Assembly: GCA_013396655.1 (NCBI GenBank) | Contig: WBMV01004775.1 | Span: forward strand, 54,719 to 118,718 | DNA: 64,000 bases | Direction of reading: 5' to 3' | From: Campylorhamphus procurvoides | Taxonomy: Eukaryota; Chordata; Aves; Passeriformes; Dendrocolaptidae | In this document: one piece after another, positions 23,109 to 34,894 of the stretch | Layout of the letters: each line of letters starts with the position of its first letter | How positions within the stretch are numbered: the stretch's first letter is position 1 | Made by a program: the position numbers and the translations under genes | Notes under the pieces: model-generated | What the model saw: only the letters and a program-made list of their open reading frames with translations | What the model was told of the DNA's origin: nothing | Database searches by the model: none

Positions 23109-25092
23109 AATTTATTATCTGCTTGCATTTCCTTCCTGAATCATAATAGGCTACTCAAACAGGTTTTCTGACATATTTTGTAGGTGTATTTTAGCCAGAA
23201 GTGGACAAAAATAGCACAATAGTATTATTTGGAACGATATTTCTGATCATATACTCAGCAGATGTTCCTGTGCTGTATGACATCAGCAATTCCTGTACAA
23301 TGACATCAGCAACCACCTCCTTGATTCACTTATGACTTGAAAGAGAAAAATCCACTTGATTTTATTTCCTGTAAGTGAAGTGTGGAGAAAAACATACAAT
23401 TTTTTTTTCTATAAGTGAATTTTGAGGGCTGTGAGCCATTCAAAAATTGTTTTCCCAGCTTAAAAGTGTCTAAGTATTAAAGCAGCATCTTTATTAACTA
23501 CATCTGGTATTTTATTAACATATAAGAAATTGAAAGTCCACAAGCACTCAATCAACACTAGCAATATGATCTACTTTTTCAAAAGTTATTTTGTTTGAAA
23601 AACAAACTAAAAATACTTTCATACTTTTTCTAGTTTTGAAGAGCACTTACTTGAAGTAGTATTCATGTCAACACCTACTATTTTTTTTTTCTTAAAATAT
23701 TCTAGAATTACATATGTACTTCTCTTCCGCCTTCCTCTGCAGGCATCCTTATGGCCCTGTGTGATTTCCAAACATGCTATAAAACAGACCCTGTGAAAGA
23801 CTATTCTTAACCTTAATAATTTTGTATTTTAGAAAAGGAAAACATTATGTGTCATTTGAAGCATCCATTTTATATAAATAGCAAAAATTTGAAGGCTGCA
23901 CCACTTTGTACTGAAAACAATGAAAGCTGTAGGCAAATAGCATTTATTTAGTCAGTCAAAAGGTAGATAATGATGCATTAAGCCCTATAACACGTTTTGT
24001 AAATAATTTGAAAACATGAAGCAACATATTAATTTCTCATTGTGTAGACCATTTCCTTTTAATAGAAGCTGAAGCATGTATTACTTGTATAATGGGGAAG
24101 CTATGAATATCCCTGAGAAGTCAAATGCCTTTAGATAAACAGCATGATGCCAGGAGCAACTCTAAAAAGAGGAAGAATGTTTTGCAAGGCATTAGGCAAA
24201 GTATTTGTTTCAGAGGATGTTGGTCTTCTTTTCCTTCTCTTTTTTTTTTTCTTTCTTTTTGAATTACCCAATGGAATTGAAATTCAAAATATTGACCTAA
24301 AGGACTCTTGACAAAACACTGGTTGGCCTTAAATATATGCAAACTTTTAAAGTTACCACAAATCATTAAAAAAGCATCCCATGTGTCTCTATTATGTCAA
24401 AAAATACAGTCTAATAGATCTTTACAAAGAAAAGCTTTCTTTAGAATTGTTTTATAGTGGGCCAACTGGGTTTATAGCTGTGCAGAATAATGTGTTAAAT
24501 GTGAAATGCCACACTTCCTTAAAGTCTTTGTGCCATAAACCCCCTAATTGTTACAATGGCTGGGTAAGCTGTTATATAAACTGTGAGGTTTTATGTATTG
24601 AAATGAGATGTTATTTTGCTGATATATTTCCTCTTGACATTGGTTTCCAAACTTAAGTACATGTTTGTGTTAACTAAACAGTGGATAAAAATTGTGAGCT
24701 GAAAATTACTCTGATATTAATGAAAAGGTTTTGAAAACAGTTGCAAATAGGTTACATATATTTATACTAGAATTTCAGTGAAAATACTATTAATTTTTGT
24801 TTCATTAATGTTTCCTTAATCTTCCCTCTGTCATCAGGCATTCTATGTTATTTTTCCTCTGTCCTCTGAGAAGAGTTAATTTTGCCAGGAAATCTTATAT
24901 CACATTCACAGCATAGCATCTAGTACCTATAGAGGACACTCTACATACTTCTGAAAATGTAAAATTAAACTACTTTGAGTTTGATCAACCAAAAAAGCTT
25001 CTTCCTAACTTCAAGTATATAGATGCTATTACAAGACATCCATAGACCTGGAGCAAGGCCAGTGTTTTAAATGCTATTTTCGGTTAAGTTTA

Positions 25093-25117
25093 GAGAGATT
25101 ACCTTGTGTAATCTCTC
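25093..25117. repeat. Perfect hairpin, 10-bp stem
   Basis: GAGAGATTAC, loop CTTGT, GTAATCTCTC. No associated gene or terminator context is visible. Confidence 0.85.
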
Positions 25118-26611
25118 AGCAATTTTATTAAAAAGAAATTTAAAAAAATAAAACCAAAACCAAACCATAAAACCCCAGTGTTTCAGCCCTAGAATCTTTT
25201 CAATAATTCTGTGAGTTCTAGTCTCAAGTAAAGCTAGATACTTAATTCAGTCAATTGGGCTAAGAAAGGCTTTTCACATGGTTATACTGCTTTGAGCAGA
25301 ATTAAATCTGAGTGAGATTCCTGGGATTCAATTGAGAATATTTAATGAAAATCACAAATGACAAAAACCCCTTTTGCAGAGCAGTTGAGGGATAGTTAAG
25401 TACTGAAGTCTGTATTTCAGGTAGTTAATATTTAAGTCCTTGTTGTAGTATTTTTCCATTTGATTTGGTGAATAATTTTAGTATAAAATACAAACATATC
25501 TGAGAGACACTAAGGTAATAATCCAGAAATTCCAGTTGGGCACTCAAGTAACATCAGAGCTTGCACTTCAAAACTTTGTTTCCATGTGACAGAGTAATTA
25601 CGTAAGTTAATGGGCCTCATAACTTAGATGAGCATTCTCACTAAACGAATGTCAGGGTTTGGAGTAAAAGAAAATGCTTTTTTTTTCTTCATAAAGTTGA
25701 AAAACTTTTGTCCAAGGGTATGTTGACATATCAGTTAGTTAGAGGAGGTGGAAACTATTTCTTATCTAGCCTTAAAATAAATATGAAAATGGGACTGTGA
25801 GTGGGGGAGTGTAGGGGTGAGAAGAAAAATACTGAAACAGCAAAAGTCCCAACCCACTGCTAAAAGTATAATTTTCTGAAAAATTTCAGTTCTGTAGTTG
25901 GATCATTGTGAGAGATGCTGTTCTACTATTTGTATTGCTACCTTTTTTAAGAGCCTTAAGTTGTTCATCACTGCTGTTGATATTTGGTACTGGCTTTCAC
26001 GTATTTGACTGGTTCTTCTTCCGCTGGGAACATCCAGTTCAGTAGAGCCTCTCCTGTCCTTGGTTTATAGATTACATATGTCAAGACATATCTTCAGGAC
26101 ACTGAAAGACGTCATCAGGACACTCTATATATGTCCTGGATGTATGTGCCCTAATGTCTTTCCACCAGGTATTAGGATGATGTAAGCCCTGGCCGAACAT
26201 CCTGGTTCTGTGTGATTCAAGAATAGTATGATCTGTTTAAAAAAAAAAAACCAAAACTTTCATAGGAATAATTTAGGGTTTTCTATAATTCTCTCTTAGC
26301 AACTATTACATATCAGTCTATCAAAGCACATTTTTCTGTTCTTTCTGTTTAATACATACACAGGCTAGTAACTATGCTCTAAATGATCTTTGGCCACAGT
26401 TAATATCTGGCATAAAAGAAATAATATCTGTTTAACTATTCATTCAGTTCAGTTTATTATGAATCATTCTAAAATCTTAGCAAGACCTGAAAGATTTCAG
26501 CTGAAAAAATATAAACTGATTATAACTGTCAGACCAGTGAGTTTAAACAGTGAACATTATAAAAAGATAAATAGTAATTATCTGGTACTTTAGCTATTTT
26601 CAGTTTGAGTG

Positions 26612-26640
26612 ACCTATACTTTTTTTTTTTCAGTATAGGT
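26612..26640. repeat. Perfect hairpin with T-rich loop
   Basis: ACCTATACT, an 11-base loop of ten T and one C, AGTATAGGT. The stem is perfect over 9 bp. The role is unknown. Confidence 0.82.
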
Positions 26641-27117
26641 TTCCTTCTTCAAATTTAAAAAAAAAAAATTGTGGATCAAATTACAAAGAAACCTAAGCTT
26701 ATTTTTGGTTTATGTCAGGTATTTGATTGTTTGGGTTGAGATTTCTATGAAATTCTCTTTTACGACATTCAAGATCAGAAAAAAATATATTTATGTCCAT
26801 TTTGATTATCCATAGGCCATGGTCCCAAATAAAAAGGTAATTTAGTATTGATTCTGTAAATTCCAAAAAGCATTTTTTAGTTTGGTAATAAAGTGATGCG
26901 TACACTACCAAAGTATTTTGATGACAAGATGTTTTGGTCTCTGCTTCAAGTCTTTAAATGAGCTAATTTAAAATTTTTATGTGGCTCCCGTACTTAGTGT
27001 CTCTGTCTTTAAAATACATGTTATCTAAAGACTCATTCTCAGTTTGGTACTTCCATTTGCTCTGTTCTTAACATTTGTTGGATGGCCTAACTGAATTGTT
27101 TATCTGTCTTACTACAG

Positions 27118-27279
27118 GGTCAGTGAGATTGCAAATCACATTTGTGACTCTCCTGTAAAGGAATTGATACTTTGCTTCACACACTTTATGAACTGTTTTC
27201 GTGGGAAATATTTTAAAGCCATGAGAAGTGTGTTATCATCAACTATGGAAGCAACAGGAAGTAGAGTATCTCCCATAGT
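27118..27279 (+). CDS. Candidate internal exon, unknown gene
   Basis: A 162-base segment with acceptor TTATCTGTCTTACTACAG and donor GTAAGTGG. It is open for 54 codons in the frame starting with one base of a split codon: VSEIANHICDSPVKEL, ILCFTHFMNCFRGKYF, KAMRSVLSSTMEATGSR. It is phase 2 at both ends, the same as the 8045-8164 candidate, so a spliced product would stay in frame. The mixed hydrophobic and charged composition looks protein-like. No family was recognised. A 54-codon open run still arises by chance a few times in a window of this size, so I remain doubtful. Confidence 0.28.
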
Positions 27280-30200
27280 GTAAGTGGTTATACTCATACA
27301 AATTTTGACTATTTAGAGCTCAATTATTTCAATAATTCTTTTGCTGCAGGTAAATATATACAGAGAGAGAGAGAGAGAAGCTTTCTGTTTTTACATGTGC
27401 ACATACCTATACATGAATACATGTGTGCATCTGTTACCCAGAAAAAGAGAAAAAAAGTTTTCACTGTAGTGATAATTTATAGTGTTACTAAGCTTATTAG
27501 AAGTGAGCTGTAGTCATATCTGGGAAGTTTTTTCTCTGGTACTTTTGAAATTTAGCTCTTAGCCATACCAGCTCTTAGATAAACATACTTGACTCTGAAT
27601 TATTCTCTTTATACCTGCAGTGCTACAGAGTCAGTGGCTGGATTATACCATACTTTGGGTAATTGGGTTATACCATACCTTATGCTAAAGATTTCTGAGA
27701 CATTACAGGAGGTCTGTTTCAGATTGTTACCATTCTAGTTGGGGAAAAAATGAGATTTTAATTTCTAGATGGTTTATTATTTTATTAAAAGTTTACACAA
27801 GTTGCATGACAACTCTGTGAAATAATCATTATATCTATGTCATAAAGAGTACTGAATGACTTTGGATGACATATATGAAGTCAAAATAATCCTAATATTT
27901 TTCAGGATCATAATAATATTAATTTACTCATTGTGTAATTTAACTGTAAGTCTCTAATTTCTGTTTTTCCAGTAAATCATTATATCATATTCACATTCAT
28001 AATTACAGCCACTTTTCAGAGGTAGTATAAAGGTTGATGAACCATCACACAATATGAAGGGTGGGGAAAAAATCAGTGATCTGTTTCACAAGTGAAATTT
28101 TCAGAGTGAAATTAAACCATACATTAAATTTATGCCCATTCTTTAGTAGATGAAAGGAAGTATCAGTCACACACAGGAATATGCATGTTTTTACACAATT
28201 ACAAAAAACTCAGTGAAGTGTGGCAGACTGCAAATCATATTTTCATATACTAAAGACCTTTTTTGTGAAAAGGTACAATAACTTTGAATTTAGATAATTC
28301 AGTATTGAAATATTTCCCTTTTTCACAGAAAAAAATGCAGAATCACAGAAAAAAATGCAGAATCATAGAAAAATATCTAGTCTTTTCCTTTTGATCCTTC
28401 TAAAAGTGCCATTAAAATATTTTATAACAGCTATACATTTTGAAAGATCATGCTTAGACCTATTATCTGTCTCAAAATTTTTGAAATCCATACATTATTT
28501 AACAACAGTAATATTCTGTCCTTTTCATCCATGTATAAGAGAGGTACATGAACAGCAGCATATGATTTCCCACACAATGCACTTTATCAAGAAGCCAGTG
28601 AAGTCACACAAATTACCAAGAAAAATATGAGCAAACTCATGGCAGAGCTGGAAATGAAGCTTACATCTCTGCTTACATCTCATGATTCTACAAACCTGTG
28701 GAAGATCTACTGTTCATTTCTAGAATTCCTGAGTCAGGAACTTCACCTCTAAACTTCCAAGCCTGTATTTAACAAGAAAATATTTTACCCTTTCCTACAG
28801 TAATGTATGGTGAGGATGTTATTCTATACTCAGTACTTCTTTCATATGGTGCAAACTTATTTTATTTATAAGAATCACAGGGTATGTATTATACAGGAAT
28901 CTTTCTACAGTGGCCTAGAGAAGAATAATGACTCTCAAGGAGATAGGGAGACACCATCAGTGCAGAGATGCAGGGCTGTATCATGCTGTTCTTCACTAGT
29001 ATGCTTTCACTGTTTTTTCCAACCTTACACACTCCAGTGTCAGCTGAGGGGATAATCCATGGTTTTCCCACAGTTCTTATGCTATAATAACACTGCTAGG
29101 GGGCTTGAATTTGGCATGTATCTTAGATGAGAAATATACTAATTCAGTAATTCATGCATGTAAAACAGCCTTCTAGTAAATACAGTTATTCTTAACAAAA
29201 GGTAGAATCTGACTGACTCAGTTTCATGAGCAACAGGAAATATCTAAAGCAATTAGACACCTCCAAAAGTAGTAATGTTCAAAATTTAGTTTTGCACAAA
29301 CTCCTGTATCTCTCCAGCATGTAAGACTCAGCCCTTGGCCTTCTGTCATGTGATGCCATGCAACCAAGTCTGTGGGTCATCTGCTGTGGCAAAATACATT
29401 GTTGCTGCAATTATGATAGAGCTACAAATTCTTACAGCCAGTATTATCAGATCAGTGTTATAGTTTTTATTACAATTTACTGAAATGTATTAGGAATTTA
29501 GTGCAATCTGGACAATAGATTTACCGTGCAATTGCAGTCATGTAAAAATGAAGCTAACTCCAAAACAAACTGACAGTTCTTAAAGGAAATACATCCAAAG
29601 TGCTGGTGTAGCAAAGACTTTCCTTAGTGGCTACTATAAGATATCACTCTTGGAAGAATTTTTTTTCAAAATGAGCAAGACTACTGCATTTAGTTTTGTA
29701 GTATTTGTGGCTAAAATTTTTGGCAATCTTGTACTTCAACAAAAAGGAAAAAAAAGTTTCTTACTACCATTTATGCTACATTTGGAAGGGAGAAAGTCTC
29801 CTTGGGTCCATTTTATCTCTTCTAGGCTAGTAGGAAGAAGATAAACTGAAGCCAGATTGGACTAGAGTCTTCTGGAGAGTAACATGTGGCTCACTGCAGG
29901 CAATAAATTAAAATAAAATACAGTTTGCATTCTTCTTTCTGAAACAGATTTGAAAATGTGTGAGGTTCTTTACTCAACATTCAGTAAAATAGGACAATCC
30001 TTTAAATTCATGAAAGGACTTTAACTTCTCATACTGCTTGCAACATAAAGTGTTCATATTTCCATTTTAGGCAGAAATAAATCTATTTCCTCTACAGTTG
30101 GTTTAAATTGCTTTACAGAGATTTCTGCCTGCATGCTGGTTGTCATCTATAAAAAATGAGGACAGGTTGGTTTTATGCCATCTTTTATATGGAAAGATTT

Positions 30201-30429
30201 TCATGGAAATTTAGATGCAATGCCTTTCCCTCAAAACAGAGAAGCAGGTGAGTTGAGTGATCTGTTCAAGGTATACAATGTGCAGTCTGCTGCTCTTGCA
30301 GAAAGCAGTTGTACAGCAATTCACAAATTTATCTATCTAGATCTTACAAATTCACTTCCAGTAATCCCAGTAATTCCCTTTGAAGATGTTAGAGTTTCAA
30401 AGCCTAAGGGGGAATTCCTTCCAAAAAAC
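27280..30429. other. Non-coding DNA
   Basis: A short GA microsatellite lies near 27362-27378, and 20-base tandem units at 28323-28362 resemble a decayed CR1 tail. No exon is recognised. The 90-codon ORF at 30175-30447 has no supporting features. Confidence 0.55.
28323..28362. repeat. 20-bp tandem duplication
   Basis: Two identical units of TCACAGAAAAAAATGCAGAA are followed by a partial third (TCATAGAAAAAT). The AATCACAGA/AATCATAGA words recall the terminal repeat of CR1, but no CR1 body follows. Confidence 0.8.
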
Positions 30430-30810
30430 TGGGAGCCAACACCTTAGTGTTGGTAAAGATGTTTAACAAAAGAGACAAAAGACATGTATACCCTGATGTT
30501 ATCTACCTTGGCCAGGCTTTTTGTTCTGATATCCCCTCCAGCCTGGGAGAGAGGGGTAAGGGAGTTGGTGTTACTGTTTTTCTAGTTTTCCTGCGCAAGG
30601 CAGGAGCTCAGCTCTCTCTTGCCAGAGCGAGGAGGACGGGACACAGACACTCCGATCCACAGACACTGGATATTGGATGGTGTTCCTCTTCCCTTCTCTA
30701 ACTCGACCATTTTTTNGTCTTTATATGTATATTTTGTTTTCTAATTAAAGTTCTGTTTCCTAAATTTAAAGGAGAGGGATTATTTCTTGGCCAGCATAAT
30801 ATCTTAGTTC
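30430..30810 (+). mobile_element. Possible LTR fragment interrupted by a gap
   Basis: This patch is compositionally distinct, with several CpG (GAGCGAGGAGGACGGGACAC). It is followed by a pyrimidine-rich stretch, an N at 30716, then AATTAAAG and 'ggagagggattatttcttgg'. The order GC-rich segment, T-rich segment, AATTAAA-like signal and G-rich tail resembles the R-U5 end of an avian ERV LTR. I cannot confirm termini or family. Confidence 0.28.
30716..30716. other. Assembly gap marker (N)
   Basis: Single N after a T run inside the LTR-like patch. The sequence appears to continue sensibly on both sides, so here it could be a short gap. Confidence 0.8.
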
Positions 30811-31878
30811 TCTCTTGAACTAAGACAGAAGCATCTTTTGGAATCTCTTTTGGATGATGAGCTCTGTGTGTATATTGAGAGTTTGTATGCCTTGTGCCTA
30901 TGCTACCCCTAGTTCCCTTAGTTCTTTCATTTATATATTCACAACAAATGGACAAGGTTTCCAGGGAGAAGGAAATGCTTTTAGTAGACCAGTTGAGGTG
31001 TTCAAATAAAATCTAGGAAAATTCTTAGTATACATTCATTCTTCAGATTTTCAGAGTGTTATATTTACTCTGTAAACAGATACCTGGCAGTTTTGTATCC
31101 TTACTAATCCATATCCAGGATGTGGCTGCAACATATCGTGCCATTCTTCTGGCCATGAACTTTTTCTCATCTTAAACATCTCATTTCTGAGACATAGAAG
31201 TCTGACACTGTTCTAGTTCTTTTCTGCATTATTGATACTTCACAATTTTTTGAAGTCCTATTCAAGTGTTAGGATATTTGAACTTTTTTTTTTTTTTGTT
31301 AACACATTCTGTCATGTAAACTCTATGCTCTAACAAGTCATATAGGTGCTGGTGTATGAATAGTTGCTTTTCTTTGGTCTTTCTGCTTTCACAGTTACTT
31401 CCCTTGTGCTGAAAACAGAAAATCTAAAGTTTACACAGCATTACAAAGATGCTGTGACTACATGATGCTGAGCCTGAACTAATTTCTCTTGAGACAGACC
31501 TACTAATACAGTCCCTGTGCCAAGCTAATGTTCTGCATTCTGGGTTCAAAGCAGTATTGTGCTCTTTTGTGCTCTGTGAATTTACTAGCTCTCTGGGAAG
31601 TAAACTGAAGTTTCTTGTAGTATGCTTCAGTAGTCCATTTAGACATCGGTCCATAGTCAACCTTCATGAGACATAATTTGGAAATAAATATGGAAATAAT
31701 GCTAGTTCTTGAGCAGTCCTAAAATGTGTATAACTTAAGTATCATAACATAAATTAAACCACTTCTTGACAATAGAATTGGTAGCATTTCTCGAAGCAGT
31801 CGATCTACAGTCTGAGATTAAACTCAGGAGGGGCAGAGTAGTAAAACCAACACTTTTGAGATGCTGACAGGTTATTTT

Positions 31879-32980
31879 CACAGAATCACAGACTGTGCCA
31901 AGTTGGAAGGGACCCACAAGGATCTTGGAGTCCAACTCCTGGCCATACACCCGTTCCCAAGAGTCACACCATGTGCCCAACAGTATCATCCAAATGCTTC
32001 TTTGATTCTGTCAGGCTTGGTGCTGTGGTCACTTCCCTGGGGAGCCTCTTCCATTGCCCAACCACCCTCTGTGTGAAGAACCTATTCCTAATATATAACC
32101 TAAACCTCCTCTGCCACAACTTCAGGCCATTTGCTTGGGTTCTGTCCTTTGTCATCACAGAGAAGAGATCAGTGCCTGCCCCTCCTCTTCCCCTCACAGG
32201 GAAGCTGTAACTGCAGTGAGGTCTCCCCTCAGTCTCCTCTTCTCCAGGCTGAACAGATTAAGTGTCTCAGCCACTCCTCCTATGGTTTCCCTTCAAGGCC
32301 CTTCACCATCTTCATTGCCCTCCTTTGACACTCTCTAAGAGCTCAATATCTTTTTTATATTTTGTTGTCCAAACTGCACACAATATTCAAGGTGAGGCTG
32401 CCCCAGTGCAGAGCAGATTGGAACAATCCCCTCCCTTGACTGGCTGGCGATGCTTTGCCTGATGCCCCCCAGGACATGGTTGGCCCTCCTGGCTGCCAGG
32501 GCACTGCTGACTCTTGTTCAACTTGCCATCAACCAGGACCCCCACGCCCCTTTTCATGGCATTTCTTTCCATCATGTTATTCCCTAGTCTGTACAAACAC
32601 CTAGGATTGCCCCATCCGAGGTACAGAATTCACCACTTTCACTTGTTGAACTTCATATGTCTGGTGATTGTCCAGCCCTCTCATTTATCGAGGTCTCTCT
32701 GTGGGGCCTCCCTGCCTCCCAGGGAGTCAACAGCACCTCACAATTTTGCGTCATCTGCAAACTTGCTGAGTGTTCCTTCCCGTCCTGTGTCCAAACCATT
32801 TATGAAGGTGTTGAAGAGCACAGGGCCCAGGATGGAGCCCTGTGGAATCCCACTAGTGACAGGCCACCAGTCTGATGTCACACCATTCACTATTACCCTC
32901 TGTGCTCGACCTGTGAGCCAGTTGCTCACCCATCACATGGTGTGTTTATGCAGCTGTGGGATTGACATTTTCCTCTCTAA
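31879..32980 (-). mobile_element. CR1 LINE with RT-core remnant
   Basis: Longest CR1 in the window, about 1.1 kb on the minus strand. The 3' tail TTCACAGAATCACAGACTG is at left, followed by 3' UTR, then ORF2 C-terminus (LGVLVDGKL-type motif at 32387-32596 reading GVGVLVDGKLNKSQQC). The RT core at 32738-32929 carries [35 protein letters not shown] and the catalytic box FADDAKL. The two catalytic aspartates are present, but stops and frame changes between the pieces show it is dead. The 5' end is truncated near 32980. The 198-codon plus-strand ORF across it is antisense noise. Confidence 0.92.
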
Positions 32981-34098
32981 GGGTGTGACCTTTGCATCAG
33001 TTTATGCTAGAAGCTGCTACTTTATTATCAGTGTTTTACAGCATGAGTTTCATTTCATTGGTAACAAGTTTTCCATATTTTCTTATAAACAACTGTCTAC
33101 ATATCAGTAGGATACTGGCCCACAGAGTATTTTCAATTTTGATTGTTTTTTGTTGTTTGTTTTCTCCCCCCTATTAAAGTATCATATTTCTCATCGTAGT
33201 TATCTAGTTGTGTAACCCTCTGTTTATTCCCAATAGAAAATTAGACCCTCTTTGTAATTTAGATTGGATTAATTCATTGTGATTTTTGTTTTAGCTTGGT
33301 AACTTCTATCTGTTGCTAGAATTTAGCTGACCAGAGAGTTTTTGTTTGAATACCTTTATTTTTCTTTTTTCCTGTAACCAAGGTGCTTTCCTCAAGTGTC
33401 CAGGGCATAACAGGTCAGAAAAGACAGAGAACAAATTAGAACAAATTAGAAATGACAAGAATCACATTAAAAATATTTCTTTATGTATTTTTGTTTTCAT
33501 TATCTGATTATTAATGTCTGCTGTTCCTCTAAATGTTTTGGCAGTGAGTGTTTTGTGTTTGGGGTTTTTTTTGTTTGTTTGATTGCTTGTCCCTCCATCT
33601 TTCTGTATTCAACTATGCTTTCTCAGGGTAGAAAAAAAACAACCCAACATGAACTCAACAGATGTGGGAAAGCTTTAACCTTTTTTGTTGTCTCTGAATA
33701 CAGAGAAAACCTTATAGAATATCATAGTTGGCTGTGTTCCTCCTTTGTTTATTCTCATAAACTTGATATACCACACAAAGCAAGAAAACTATCTTGGATT
33801 TACTCCGAAATGCCAGAGAATAAAATTTAACTAAAAATAATACTTAGGAATGAAATGGAATATTGATCCATTTCATATTAGCTAAATACAGCCAATGTTT
33901 ATCAAACAAATGCCTTTTAATCACTGTTTTAAAAACTCCATAGCATTTAGCCTTCTATCAGCATTAGTCTTCCATCTTTTCTTCCTTTTAGCATTGAAGA
34001 CATCCTGAAACAGAGTAGGAAAAAAATCAGTGGTTCAGAAAAATAATAGTTTTGTTACTTTCTCTTGAAAATATGGGGAGGATGGTATGAAGAGAACA

Positions 34099-34190
34099 GC
34101 AAAAAGTAAAAACAAACAACAAAACAAAACAAACAAAACAACAACAACAAAACACACAAACCCAAACAAAAAGCAAAACAAACAAAAAAC
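34099..34190 (+). repeat. (CAAAA)n-like A-rich tract
   Basis: About 90 bases of AACAAAACAAAC-type repeats with very little G or T. It accounts for the Lys/Asn/Thr-rich ORF on the plus strand and the Phe/Leu/Val-rich ORF on the minus strand. Confidence 0.9.
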
Positions 34191-34742
34191 CCTCCAAGTC
34201 TTGATTTCAGGGCATTTGGAACTGGATAGGCAAAAAGATGTCACACTGAATTCTCTAAGAAGTTTCTTTCTTTTCATTCTCCATTGGCTTTGGGTCTAAC
34301 CAGTCTCTTTACACAAACATTAATGACATTTCAATGTCATAAGTGTAGCAGAAGCAAAATCTGAGGGGAAAAAAACCTTATCTGGCTTGGTTCTTTGTGC
34401 CTGTTATTACTTAACTCTCTTTTGCTATGTACAGAAATGAAAGGATTGACACTCTTTCAGATTTTTAGCAAAGAATTAGGGGAAGAAATGTTAAAATGTA
34501 ATATTTTTTATTATAGTGGAGAGTTTGAACAATTATTACTCACCTTTTGCAGTATACTTTACCCTTCCTGCATTACAGTAAGAACCAGTTCTCACCAGAG
34601 AAATAGTAAAAAGAGATGACTCAATGAAACACAGGAAAAGGGAAATCCCAGAGATCTGAAAAGTAGGAAAATGACATTGCAGGTATTAAGAGCTTGGTCT
34701 AAAGACTGAGCGTAACTCACCTGCTATAAAAGTAAGATGACC

Positions 34743-34894
34743 TCATCGATTTGAATTGGTTCCCGTACCATGCACAGAGAGTTGATCCGCCCCATCCAAC
34801 ATGTGCAAGAAAAACTGTTTATCCAGGAGGTTAAATGAAGGATTGTCAGGATTAAATATACCCATAATATCAGTAATACTTCTGGGAGACAGAA
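34743..34894 (-). CDS. Weak candidate 3'-terminal coding exon
   Basis: On the minus strand, a purine-rich stretch ending ACCAAATAG precedes an open frame: LSPRSITDIMGIFNPDN, PSFNLLDKQFFLHML, DGADQLSVHGTGTNSNR and a stop at 34743. The composition is strikingly protein-like for this DNA. Against it, the acceptor lacks a good pyrimidine tract, no partner exon was found, and the frame continues open upstream to 34952. A chance ORF remains likely. Confidence 0.15.

Larger units (their letters stand above)
23109..27117. other. Non-coding DNA
   Basis: No recognised repeats or exons. It contains two perfect hairpins (25093-25117 and 26612-26640). ORFs of 67-91 codons here are unsupported. Confidence 0.55.

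Noticed and set aside
30175..30447. 90-codon plus-strand ORF
   Set aside because: No domain, signal or splice context, and no family recognised. Length is within chance for this window.
32514..33110. Longest ORF in the window, 198 codons on the plus strand
   Set aside because: It runs antisense across the CR1 reverse-transcriptase remnant, where coding constraint on the other strand and higher GC keep stops rare.
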